Shown here in pieces: positions 8,877 to 16,927 of a stretch of 64,000 nt of DNA. The translations under genes were made by a program, and so were the position numbers. Below the pieces are notes generated by a model. The model saw nothing but the letters and a program-made list of their open reading frames with translations. It had not been told where the DNA came from and did no database searches. Within the stretch, counting starts at the first letter, position 1, and each line of letters opens with the position of its first letter. Source of the DNA: Streptomyces sp. HUAS ZL42 (GTDB lineage Bacteria > Actinomycetota > Actinomycetes > Streptomycetales > Streptomycetaceae); NCBI RefSeq assembly GCF_040782645.1, contig NZ_CP160403.1, positions 1,860,001 to 1,924,000 on the forward strand. The letters are read 5' to 3'.

Positions 8877-10928
8877 TTACTCCGTGATGACCGCGGGATC
8901 GCTCACACCGGGGCGCCCGTTCTCCACATGTCCGGCGAATCGCCGCAGGAAGGCCGGGTCGGTGTCGGACGTGACGCTCAGGTCGTACCAGCGCCTGCTC
9001 GTCGCGAGGTCGAAGGTGTGCCGCACGGTGGCGCCGGCCCGCATGGTGAAGGCCACGGCCGGTGCGCCGTAGCCGCTCACGACCTTCAGATGCACCGTGC
9101 TGTAGCCCCTGTTGGTGAAGGTGAGCTCGATGTCGTCGCCGCGGTGCCGTGCGGTGACCTCGGGCCCGGCGGCCTTGTTGGACCCCTTGAAGGCGCGCAG
9201 GAAGCCGTTCGGGCCGTGCACGGTCAGGTCGTAGAAGCCGTTCGAGTACGCCGAGTTCCAGGCGTCGGAGACGGTCTTTCCGGCCTCGGTCGTGTAACTC
9301 CAGGGGCCGTCGGTGCGGTTGCCGGAGGTCACCAGGAAGGCCGCGCCGGCCTTCGCGCCGGATGCGAAGGTGAGCGCGAACTTGCCGGCGGCGATGTCGA
9401 TCGCACCGTCCACGTACGGCGTGTACTTGAGCGGACGGGCGGGCCGCAGTCCGCGCTCCTGCTTGGGCAGGACGGGGTTGGCGGGCGGGGTCGGCACGTA
9501 GTCCGGGTGGCGGTCGTGGTCCGGGGGCTCGTAACCGTCGGTGTCCGGCAGGGCGACCGGGCGGGTGTCCCTGCGGGAGAAGTCGAACGCCGAGGTCAGG
9601 TCGCCGACGACGGCCCGCCGCCAGGGCGAGATGTTGGGCTCTCGCACACCGAAGCGGCGCTCGACGAACCGGAGGATCGAGGTGTGGTCGAGGGTCTCGG
9701 AGCAGACGTAACCGCCCTTGCTCCAGGGCGAGACGACGAGCATGGGCACACGCTGGCCGAGGCCGTACGGACCGGCGACATGGCCGCTGTCGCCCTTGAA
9801 CAGGTCCGGGCCGACGTCGACCGTGGACCTGCCCTGCGCGGCGGAGGCCGGCGGGAAGGGCGGGACCAGGTGGTCGAAGAAGCCGTCGTTCTCGTCGTAC
9901 GTGATGAACAGGGCCGTCTTCGCCCACACCTCCGGCGCGGAGGTGAGCGCGTCGAGGGCCTTCGCGATGTACCAGGCGCCGTAGTTGGCGGGCCAGTTGG
10001 GGTGCTCGGTGAAGGCCTCGGGGGCGACGATCCAGGAGACCTGAGGCAGCTTGCCCCCCTTGACGTCGGCCTTGAGCCGGTCGAAGAATCCCTCGCCCTT
10101 GCGGGCGTCGGTGCCGGTGCGGGCCTTGTCGTACAGGGGGTCGCCGGGCTGGGCGTTCTGGTACTGCTTGAAGTAGAGGAGCGAGTTGTCGCCGTAGTTG
10201 CCGCGGTAGGCGTCCGCGATCCAGCCCCAGCTGCCCTTCGCGTCGAGGCCGTCGCCGACGTCCTGGTAGATCTTCCAGGAGATGCCGGCCTTCTCCAGGC
10301 GCTCGGGGTAGGTCGTCCAGCTGTAGCCGACCTCGTCGTTGCCGAGGACGGGACCGCCGCCCTGGCCGTCGTTGCCCGTGTAACCCGTCCACATGTAGTA
10401 GCGGTTGGGGTCGGTCGAGCCGATGAACGAGCAGTGGTAGGCGTCGCAGATGGTGAAGGCGTCGGCGAGCGCGTAGTGGAAGGGGATGTCCTCGCGGGTC
10501 AGGTACGCCATCGTCGTGGAGCCCTTGGAGGGCACCCACTTGTCGTACTTGCCGCCGTTGAAGGCGGCGTGTCCGTCGTTCCAGCCGTGCGGGAGGTCCT
10601 GGATGAACGCCAGGCCCAGGTCGTCGGCGTCCGGGTGGAAGGGGAGGACGTCCTTCGTGCCGTCCGGCTGGTGCCAGACGGACTTGCCGTTCTGCAGGGT
10701 CACCGGGCGCGGGTCACCGAAGCCGCGGACGCCCCTCAGCTTGCCGAAGTAGTGGTCGAACGAACGGTTCTCCTGCATCAGGACGACAATGTGCTCGACG
10801 TCCTCGATCGACCCGGTGCGATGGTTCGCGGGCAGGGCGGCGGCGCGCTGGATGCTGTTCGACAGTGCGGTGAACGCCGTGGTGGCGCCCGCGACTTGGA
10901 GGAATCTGCGCCGGTTGACTTCGGACAT
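8877..10928 (-). CDS. Phosphocholine-specific phospholipase C, Tat-exported
   Basis: A 683-residue non-haemolytic phospholipase C of the phosphoesterase superfamily. It hydrolyses phosphatidylcholine outside the cell. The N-terminus MSEVNRRRFLQVAGATTAF is a twin-arginine signal. The catalytic N-terminal domain starts with EHIVVLMQENRSFDHYFG and contains GSTDPNRYYMWTG and DENDGFFDHLVPP metal-site motifs. Two C-terminal DUF756 beta-domains follow from about residue 480. The start at 10928 is favoured over an in-frame ATG 84 bases upstream because it puts the Tat motif at the N-terminus and has GGAGAGG 8 bases upstream. Size matches family members. Confidence 0.92.
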   Translation of the reverse strand: MSEVNRRRFLQVAGATTAFTALSNSIQRAAALPANHRTGSIEDVEHIVVLMQENRSFDHYFGKLRGVRGFGDPRPVTLQNGKSVWHQPDGTKDVLPFHPDADDLGLAFIQDLPHGWNDGHAAFNGGKYDKWVPSKGSTTMAYLTREDIPFHYALADAFTICDAYHCSFIGSTDPNRYYMWTGYTGNDGQGGGPVLGNDEVGYSWTTYPERLEKAGISWKIYQDVGDGLDAKGSWGWIADAYRGNYGDNSLLYFKQYQNAQPGDPLYDKARTGTDARKGEGFFDRLKADVKGGKLPQVSWIVAPEAFTEHPNWPANYGAWYIAKALDALTSAPEVWAKTALFITYDENDGFFDHLVPPFPPASAAQGRSTVDVGPDLFKGDSGHVAGPYGLGQRVPMLVVSPWSKGGYVCSETLDHTSILRFVERRFGVREPNISPWRRAVVGDLTSAFDFSRRDTRPVALPDTDGYEPPDHDRHPDYVPTPPANPVLPKQERGLRPARPLKYTPYVDGAIDIAAGKFALTFASGAKAGAAFLVTSGNRTDGPWSYTTEAGKTVSDAWNSAYSNGFYDLTVHGPNGFLRAFKGSNKAAGPEVTARHRGDDIELTFTNRGYSTVHLKVVSGYGAPAVAFTMRAGATVRHTFDLATSRRWYDLSVTSDTDPAFLRRFAGHVENGRPGVSDPAVITE

Positions 10929-11310
10929 GACTGAGGGACCTCTCCCCTGGAGGATGTTCGACCGGCCGGACGTGACGGAATGCGCGCGCTTGGAGTGTTC
11001 CAGGAGCATCAAACGTCAGGGAAGGGTCCGGTGGCGCCCGCGTGAAAGTCGCCGATACGCGAGATGAGGGGCGGCCCAAGAACTCGCCAAGGGCCATGAG
11101 GTGAGCTCATCCACGGCGTGGATGACCCGGATACGGGATTCGGATCGCGCAGAGGATGGCGACCGGGCGCCCGACGACCCATAGTCGTCCCTACCGCACG
11201 CCGCTGTCCGGACCAGCCGCCGGCGCGCGACCGTCCTCAGCATGCCGTGCGCCGCCCCAGGCGCCCGAGAAAGGCATGCCCGCTCCCGTACGCCGTCCCC
11301 TGGAGTAGCC
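10929..11310. other. Divergent promoter region between phospholipase C and MFS gene
   Basis: A 382-base gap without a credible gene. Its main visible element is the perfect 9-bp inverted repeat at 11107-11125, annotated separately. An in-frame extension of the MFS gene to 11242 exists but lacks a Shine-Dalgarno. Confidence 0.5.
11107..11125. promoter_or_regulatory. LysR-type box in front of the MFS gene
   Basis: TCATCCACG and CGTGGATGA flank a single G, giving a perfect 19-bp palindrome. Its core ATCCACGGCGTGGAT (11109-11123) matches 13 of 15 bases of the palindrome at the LysR/FAH promoter and fits the T-N11-A form of LysR boxes. It lies 187 bases before the MFS start, so it probably ties the transporter to the LysR regulator at 12.6 kb. 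Binding is inference. Confidence 0.6.
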
Positions 11311-12579
11311 ATGCCCGGTTCCGTTCCACCGCCGTCTCCCGCCGTGCTCGACGACACGGCTGCGTCACCCATGGCCGTCTCGGGTCCGGCCCATCTGGTG
11401 CGCGTGAGCCTGCTGATGGCGGGCAGCTGTCTGCCGATCCTCGGGGCGGTGCTGATCGCCCCGGTGCTGCCGAAGATGCAGGACCACTTCGCATCGGTCC
11501 CGGGGGCCAAGGCGCTGGTTCCCCTCGCACTGACCGTGCCGGCGCTGTCGCTGGCGCTGCTGGCCCCGTTCGCCGGGGTGATCGTGGACCGGCTGGGCCG
11601 CAAGCGCCTGCTGATCGTGGCGACCGTTCTGTACGCCGTGTTCGGCACGGCGCCGCTCTGGCTGGAGTCGCTGGGCGCGATCATCGCGAGCCGCGCCCTG
11701 GTCGGTGTCACCGAGGCCGCGATCATGACGTGCTGCACCACCCTGATCGGCGACTACTACAGCGGTCACCGGCGCGTGAAGTACCTCGCCCTGCAGACCA
11801 TGTGCGCCTCCGCGTCGGCCACCGTCTTCTTCGTGCTCGGCGGCGCCGCGGGATCGGCGGGCTGGCGCGTGCCGTTCTTCGTGTACGCCGTGAGCCTGGT
11901 GCTGGCGCCGCTGATGGCCGCCGCGCTGCCCAACCCCGCGGCACGCGTGGCCGACGAGGAGGCTTCGGTCGCCGGGGCCCGGCGTCCGTTCCCCTGGCGG
12001 CAGTTGGCCGGTATCTGCGCCCTTACGTTCTTCGGGGCGATGGTCTTCTACACCGTGCCGGTCGAGATGTCGTACCTGCTCGACGACCTCGGGGTGAAGA
12101 ACTCCGGCGTGATCGGTCTGGCCACCGCGATCGCCAGTGCGGCCACGGTGGGCGGGGCGATCGCCTTCGCCCGGCTGAAGCGCTCGCCCGACCCGATGCT
12201 GCCCGCGGTTCTCGCGGTCTGCGCGGTCGGGTTCGGGGTGATGTTCCTCGCGGGCAACGCGCCGTCGCTGGTCGTGGGAGCGGTGATCAACTGCGTGGGT
12301 ACGGGCATGCTGCTGCCGGCCCTGCTGACGAGCGCGATGGGCCGGCTGGCGTTCGAGGACCGGGGCCGCGGCACGGGGCTGTGGACGGCTGCCTTCTTCG
12401 GCGGGGAGTTCGTCTGCCCGCTCGTGCTGCTCGCAGGCGAGTCGGCGGTGGGCAGTCTGGCCGGTGCGGTGGGGGTGCTCGGGCTCGCTGCGGCTGTGGT
12501 TGCGGCGGGGCTCCGGGCCGCTGCCCGGCGTCGGGCGGGGGCCGTCGATCCACGGCCGCTGCCGGAACAGTTGACCTGA
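11311..12579 (+). CDS. MFS transporter
   Basis: A 422-residue major facilitator with about 12 hydrophobic segments. The family motif A appears as AGVIVDRLGRKR between helices 2 and 3. The start ATG has GGAG 5 bases upstream; residues before the first helix are Pro/Ala-rich. The C-terminal tail RRRAGAVDPRPLPEQLT is cytoplasmic. It is convergent with the LysR gene across a perfect hairpin. A LysR box almost identical to the one of the aromatic operon lies in its promoter, which suggests that it carries the substrate or a product of that pathway. A role in drug efflux remains possible. Confidence 0.85.
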   Translation: MPGSVPPPSPAVLDDTAASPMAVSGPAHLVRVSLLMAGSCLPILGAVLIAPVLPKMQDHFASVPGAKALVPLALTVPALSLALLAPFAGVIVDRLGRKRLLIVATVLYAVFGTAPLWLESLGAIIASRALVGVTEAAIMTCCTTLIGDYYSGHRRVKYLALQTMCASASATVFFVLGGAAGSAGWRVPFFVYAVSLVLAPLMAAALPNPAARVADEEASVAGARRPFPWRQLAGICALTFFGAMVFYTVPVEMSYLLDDLGVKNSGVIGLATAIASAATVGGAIAFARLKRSPDPMLPAVLAVCAVGFGVMFLAGNAPSLVVGAVINCVGTGMLLPALLTSAMGRLAFEDRGRGTGLWTAAFFGGEFVCPLVLLAGESAVGSLAGAVGVLGLAAAVVAAGLRAAARRRAGAVDPRPLPEQLT

Positions 12580-12620
12580 GGACCCGGGTGCGCCGCACCG
12601 GCTGCGGAGCGACCTCCCAC

Positions 12621-12656
12621 GGCGACGCTCACGGGCTCTCCCCCGTGAGCGTCGCC
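12621..12656. terminator. Perfect 15-bp hairpin terminator
   Basis: GGCGACGCTCACGGG (12621-12635) pairs perfectly with 12642-12656 around a 6-base loop. It lies between the convergent MFS and lysR genes and overlaps the last codons of lysR, so it can end transcription in both directions. Confidence 0.8.
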
Positions 12657-13543
12657 CCCACCTCCGCCGCCTTCTGCCGCAGCCAGATGTGGGCCGCGTC
12701 CTGGGTGTGGACCGGGTGCCACCACATCGCCTCCTGAACCGGTACCGCCTCGAAGGGGCAGGGCAGGACGCGTACCGCGGCGGAGCGCACCGCTCTGCGG
12801 GCCAGGCGCTCCTGGATCATCGCCACCCGGCGGGTGCCCTCGACCATGTGTGGCAGCAGCTGGAAGGTCTGCACGGAGACCTCCACCCGGGGGCTGATGC
12901 CGAGCATGCTGAGCTGGCGGGCGGCCGGGGCGTCGTAGGGGCGCTGGTACACGGCCCAGGGCAGGGCGGCCAACTGGTCGAGGGTCAGCGCGTCGCCGAC
13001 CTCGGGGTGGTCTTCGGCGATCATGCACAGCCAGCTGTCCGAGAACAGGTCGACGGCGGGGAAGCCGTCGATGACGCCGTGCGGCATCAGCAGTCCGTCG
13101 ACCGTGCTCAGCAGGGCGGCGGTGTTCTCCTCGACCAAGGGTGTCGGGTGCTGGAAGGTGAGCCGGATGCCGGGCGCCTCCTGGTGCAGGGCGCGGGCGA
13201 GCGCGGCGCCGAAGGCGGCCGCGCCGTAGTCCGAGGCGAGCAGCGTGAACTCGCGGGTCTCGGCGGCCGGGTCGAACTCGGCCTGGCTGGAGAAGACCCT
13301 TTCCAGCAGGTCGCATGCGGTGGCGCTGCGGTCCCGCAGGGCGACGCCGAGCGGCGTCAGTTCGTAGCTGTTGCCGGTGCGGGCGAGCAATTCGTCGTCG
13401 AAATGGCGGCGCAGCCGGGACAGTGCCGCGCTCATCGCGGGCTGGCTCAGTCCTACGCGCTCGCCGGCCCGCGTGACGTTGCGCTCCTCCAGCAGCGCAC
13501 GCAGGGCGACGACCAGATTGAGGTCGAGTCGGGACAGGTTCAC
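12629..13543 (-). CDS. LysR family transcriptional regulator
   Basis: A 304-residue LysR regulator. Residues 1-60 form the winged helix-turn-helix (LDLNLVVALRALLEERNVTRAGERVGLSQPAMSAALSRLRRHF); the rest is the substrate-binding domain with a NodD/PcpR-like pattern (VEVSVQTFQLLPHMVEGTRRVAMIQERLA). The GTG start is selected because the protein then begins VNLSRLDLNLVV, as LysR proteins do; the longer open frame upstream overlaps the divergent promoter. It is divergent from the aromatic degradation operon, with a palindromic box 28 bases upstream of its start. It is probably the activator of the operon and of the MFS gene. Confidence 0.88.
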   Translation of the reverse strand: MNLSRLDLNLVVALRALLEERNVTRAGERVGLSQPAMSAALSRLRRHFDDELLARTGNSYELTPLGVALRDRSATACDLLERVFSSQAEFDPAAETREFTLLASDYGAAAFGAALARALHQEAPGIRLTFQHPTPLVEENTAALLSTVDGLLMPHGVIDGFPAVDLFSDSWLCMIAEDHPEVGDALTLDQLAALPWAVYQRPYDAPAARQLSMLGISPRVEVSVQTFQLLPHMVEGTRRVAMIQERLARRAVRSAAVRVLPCPFEAVPVQEAMWWHPVHTQDAAHIWLRQKAAEVGATLTGESP

Positions 13544-13570
13544 CAGGCACCACCCAATCAAGCGAGGACC

Positions 13571-13600
13571 ATCCACGCCATGGATCCGGCACATCCACAG
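13571..13600. promoter_or_regulatory. LysR-type box of the aromatic degradation operon
   Basis: ATCCACGCCATGGAT (13571-13585) is an ATCCA-N5-TGGAT palindrome between lysR and the FAH gene. A further half-site ATCCACAG starts at 13593, which resembles the recognition-site plus activation-site arrangement known for LysR regulators. The palindrome differs from the box at 11109 in two central positions only. Confidence 0.6.
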
Positions 13601-13664
13601 GATTGATTTCCGTGATCCGGCGATGGGGGCCAGAGTAGACCGCATCCCAGCAGGAGGACATCTC

Positions 13665-14645
13665 ATGGCAACACTCGCGCAACCTGCCGGCCCGTTCGCG
13701 CTCGGCACGTTCTCGCTTTCGGACGGAGAGCCCTTCCCCGGCCTCCTGGCCCAGGACCGGGTCCTCGACCTGAGCAAGACCCTGGACCGGGCACCGTCCG
13801 GAGTGCGTGCCGTGGTGGAGCGGTGGGAGGAGACCCTCCCCGTCCTGCGTGCCCTGGCGCAGGACGACACGGTCGACTGGCGGCCGCTGGAGGGCCTGCG
13901 GGTGCATGCCCCGCTGGAGCCGCGGCAGATCTTCCAGTCCGGCGCCAACTACCGCCAGCACGTGATCGACCTCGAGGTGGCCCACCGCGCCCCCGACGAC
14001 CCGCGCACCGTCGAGGAGGCCCGCGCGGAGATCGCCGCGATCATGGACCGCAGGGCCGCCGAGGACCTGCCGTACGTGTTCATCGGCCTGCCCAGCACCG
14101 TCGCCGGCCCGTACGACGACGTGGTGCTCCCCGCATGGGCCGAAAAGCCGGACTGGGAGCTGGAGCTGGCGGCCGTCATCGCCAAGCCCGCCTACCGGGT
14201 CTCCGTCGAGGAGGCCCTGGAGTACGTCGCCGGCTACACGATCGCCAACGACCTCACCGATCGCGCCACCGTCTTCCGGCGGGACATGCCCGCCATCGGC
14301 ACCGACTGGCTGCGCTGCAAGAACGCCCCCGGCTTCACCCCGCTCGGCCCGTGGCTCGTGCCGGCCGAGTCCATCGCGGACCCCGGTGACCTGCGGGTCA
14401 CACTGAAACTGAACGGCGAGACCATGCAGGACGAGTCGACCAAGGACATGCTCTTCGGCGTCGCGCGGCTGGTGTCGTACATCTCCCAGACCTCCCGGCT
14501 GCTGCCCGGCGACCTGGTGCTGACCGGCAGCCCGGCCGGCAACGGCATCCACTGGGGGCGGCTGCTGCGCGACGGCGACGTCATGGAGGGCTCGATCACC
14601 GGTCTGGGCGTGCAGCGCACCCGCTGCGTGGAGGAGAAGCCATGA
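13665..14645 (+). CDS. Fumarylacetoacetate hydrolase family protein
   Basis: A 326-residue FAH-superfamily enzyme. The N-terminal cap (1-80) is followed by the FAH fold starting IFQSGANYRQHV. Metal-binding acids are visible in DWELELAAVIAK and ANDLTDR, and GDLVLTGSPAGNG is the conserved C-terminal loop. Family members hydrolyse C-C bonds of, or decarboxylate/isomerise, ring-cleavage products. A strong AGGAGG lies 7 bases before the ATG. It is the first gene of the LysR-controlled operon and overlaps the next gene by ATGA. A second, different FAH gene is further down, so two consecutive steps after ring cleavage are likely. Confidence 0.88.
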   Translation: MATLAQPAGPFALGTFSLSDGEPFPGLLAQDRVLDLSKTLDRAPSGVRAVVERWEETLPVLRALAQDDTVDWRPLEGLRVHAPLEPRQIFQSGANYRQHVIDLEVAHRAPDDPRTVEEARAEIAAIMDRRAAEDLPYVFIGLPSTVAGPYDDVVLPAWAEKPDWELELAAVIAKPAYRVSVEEALEYVAGYTIANDLTDRATVFRRDMPAIGTDWLRCKNAPGFTPLGPWLVPAESIADPGDLRVTLKLNGETMQDESTKDMLFGVARLVSYISQTSRLLPGDLVLTGSPAGNGIHWGRLLRDGDVMEGSITGLGVQRTRCVEEKP

Positions 14646-15604
14646 GCCCGGACCGCCACGACCCGGAAGGCGCGATCACCGAGGCCGCCAAGGCGTACTC
14701 CAACTGGGGGCGCTGGGGCGAGGACGACGTGCTCGGCACGCTGAACTTCCTCGACGAGGCCAAGCGCCGCGAAGGCGCGGCGCTCGTCCGCCGGGGAGTC
14801 AGCTTCTCCCTCTCGCAGTCCTTCGACATGAACGGTCCGCAGAAGGGCTGGCGTCGGCGCACCAACCCCGTGCACACCATGCTCGACACCGGCACCGACG
14901 CCGCCCTGGGCAACCAGGGCTTCCCACACGGCATCGGCGGCGCGGACGACGTGATCGCGATGCCGCTGCAGTGCTCCACCCAGTGGGACGGCCTCGGGCA
15001 CATCTTCGACCACGGCAGGGCCTGGAACGGACGGGCGGCCGAGAAGGTCGTCACCTCCGACGGCGACCTCGTCACCGGCATCGAGCACATGGCACCGCAC
15101 GTCGCCGGGCGCGGGGTGCTTCTGGACGTCGGCCAAGTCATCGGCACTGGCGGTGAGTTGCCCGACGGGTTCCCGATCACCGAGGAACACCTGACCGCGA
15201 CCGCCGAGGCCCACGGGGTGACCGTCGGCCGCGGCGACATCGTCCTCGTCCGCACCGGCCGGCTCGCCCGCGCCCGGCGCGACGGCTGGGGCGACTACGC
15301 GGGCGGGCCCGCGCCGGGTCTGTCGTTCACCACCGCCGGCTGGCTGCACGGCACCGAGATCGCCGCGATCGCCACCGACACCTGGGGCTTCGAGGTACGG
15401 CCCAACGAGTTCGAGAACGCCTTCCAGCCGCTGCACCAGGTCGTCATCCCCAACATGGGCCTGCTGATCGGCGAGATGTGGGACCTCGACGCCCTCGCGG
15501 CCGACTGCGCGACCGACGGTGTGTACGAGTTCTGGCTCACCGCCGCGCCGCTGCCGATCACCGGAGCTGTCGGCTCCCCCGTCAACCCCATCGCCGTCAA
15601 GTAA
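14642..15604 (+). CDS. Cyclase family protein (kynurenine formamidase-like fold)
   Basis: A 320-residue member of the cyclase/KynB-like metal hydrolase family. The central motif STQWDGLGHIFDHG corresponds to the HxGTHxDxPxH metal site in its long-chain variant. Later motifs RGVLLDVGQVIG and VGRGDIVLVRTG are typical of the family. Members hydrolyse amides or lactones. In an aromatic operon it may open a lactone or act on a cleavage product. It is coupled to the FAH gene by a 4-base overlap. A 12-bp hairpin follows its stop codon. Substrate not determined. Confidence 0.85.
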   Translation: MSPDRHDPEGAITEAAKAYSNWGRWGEDDVLGTLNFLDEAKRREGAALVRRGVSFSLSQSFDMNGPQKGWRRRTNPVHTMLDTGTDAALGNQGFPHGIGGADDVIAMPLQCSTQWDGLGHIFDHGRAWNGRAAEKVVTSDGDLVTGIEHMAPHVAGRGVLLDVGQVIGTGGELPDGFPITEEHLTATAEAHGVTVGRGDIVLVRTGRLARARRDGWGDYAGGPAPGLSFTTAGWLHGTEIAAIATDTWGFEVRPNEFENAFQPLHQVVIPNMGLLIGEMWDLDALAADCATDGVYEFWLTAAPLPITGAVGSPVNPIAVK

Positions 15605-15615
15605 CACGCTCGGCC

Positions 15616-15655
15616 GCCGGATGCGCCCTTCCCCAACAGCAGCGGCGCATCCGGC
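15616..15655. other. Intra-operon hairpin
   Basis: GCCGGATGCGCC (15616-15627) pairs perfectly with 15644-15655 around a 16-base loop, just after the cyclase stop. It may attenuate transcription or protect the upstream mRNA, since the next gene is on the same strand 150 bases from that stop. Confidence 0.5.
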
Positions 15656-15754
15656 CCGCACCCCCGTCCCCACCCCGGCCCGCGCTCCCCAGCGGGCGAG
15701 CCGCACCCCCGCCGCCCGAAGTCGCGCGGCCCAACCCCGGGAGGTATCCCCGAC

Positions 15755-16927
15755 ATGGCTGGCAGCCCAACCCTCCCCCACTCTCGACCTCGCTCGAGCG
15801 GGGGGACCCACAGCGTCCTCGTCATCGGCGGGGGCGCCTCCGGCAGCGCCGTCACCATCCTGCTGCGCCGCGCCGGCGTCACGGTGGACCTGATCGAGGC
15901 CAGGCCCGACTGGAACGCCACCACCGGCTCCGGTATCACCCTCCAGGGCAACGCCCTGCGCGTCCTGCGCGAACTGGGCGTGTGGGAACAGGTGAAAGCC
16001 TCCGGATACGCCTTCGGCTCGCTGGGCGTGACCGCCCCCGACGGCACCGTCCTCTTCGTGGCCGAGGACATCCAGACCGGCGGCGAGGACCTGCCCGCCA
16101 CCCTCGGTATGCAGCGCCCGCAGCTGCAGCGGATCCTCATCGACGCGGTCCGCGCCTCCGGCGCCTCCGTCCGCCTGGGCACCACCGTCGACACCCTGGA
16201 ACAGGACGCCGACGGCGTCTCGGTCCGCTTCAGCGACGGTACCGAGGGCCGTTACGACCTCGTCGTCGCCGCCGACGGCCTGAACTCCGCCACCCGCTCC
16301 GCGATCGGCATCACCGACAAACCCGAGCCGACCGGCATGGCGATCTGGCGCGTCGCCGCGCCTCGCCCCGAGGGCGTGACCCGCACGGACCTGGCGTACG
16401 GCGGCCCGGCCTACATCGCGGGCTACTGCCCCACCAGCGAGAACACCATCTACGCGTACGTCGTCGAGGGCAACCGCGACCGCACCTCCATCGACCCGGC
16501 CACGTACGCGGACGAGATGCACCGGCTCGCCCAGGGCTACGGCGGTTTCTGGCCCGAGATCACCAAGCACATCGACGACCCGGCGAAGGTCAACTACACG
16601 TGGTTCGACCGGCACCTGGTGGAGGGCCCCTGGCACCGCGGCCGGGTCGTGCTCGTCGGGGACGCCGCCCACTGCTGCCCGCCCACCTTCGCCCAGGGCG
16701 CAGCCATGTCCCTGGAGGACGCCTCCGTACTCGTCGAGCTGCTCACCACCCGGGACGACTGGGACGACCGGCTCCTCACCGACTACCACGCCCGACGGCT
16801 GCCCCGGGTACGCATGGTCGTCGACGCCTCCGTCCAGCTCGGCCAGTGGCTGCTCGACGGGGTGCGCGACGCGGACGTACCCGGACTGGTGGGCCGCACC
16901 ATGAACGCGCTGAAGGAACTCCCGTGA
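15755..16927 (+). CDS. FAD-dependent aromatic monooxygenase
   Basis: A 390-residue flavoprotein hydroxylase of the PHBH/salicylate hydroxylase type. The N-terminal dinucleotide motif is VLVIGGGASGSAV (about residues 21-33), followed by a conserved Glu/Arg pair (LIEARPDW). The second FAD motif is VVLVGDAAHCCPPTFAQGAAMSLEDA. It should hydroxylate an aromatic acid with NAD(P)H and O2, preparing it for ring cleavage by the dioxygenase gene two genes downstream. The ATG has GGGAGG upstream. Unusually, codons 5-18 lie in a palindrome of the repetitive intergenic type, giving a non-conserved N-terminal extension (PTLPHSRPRSSGG). It overlaps the next gene by 4 bases. Confidence 0.88.
   Translation: MAGSPTLPHSRPRSSGGTHSVLVIGGGASGSAVTILLRRAGVTVDLIEARPDWNATTGSGITLQGNALRVLRELGVWEQVKASGYAFGSLGVTAPDGTVLFVAEDIQTGGEDLPATLGMQRPQLQRILIDAVRASGASVRLGTTVDTLEQDADGVSVRFSDGTEGRYDLVVAADGLNSATRSAIGITDKPEPTGMAIWRVAAPRPEGVTRTDLAYGGPAYIAGYCPTSENTIYAYVVEGNRDRTSIDPATYADEMHRLAQGYGGFWPEITKHIDDPAKVNYTWFDRHLVEGPWHRGRVVLVGDAAHCCPPTFAQGAAMSLEDASVLVELLTTRDDWDDRLLTDYHARRLPRVRMVVDASVQLGQWLLDGVRDADVPGLVGRTMNALKELP
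15774..15806. repeat. REP-like GC-rich palindrome inside the 5' coding region
   Basis: TCCCCCACTCTCGA and TCGAGCGGGGGGA form a stem around a short loop. The sequence looks like the short palindromes (CCCCCACTCTCG...TCGAGCGGGGG) that I recall as recurrent between genes in many Streptomyces genomes; that resemblance is from memory. Here it sits within codons 7-18 of the FAD monooxygenase gene. Confidence 0.6.
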
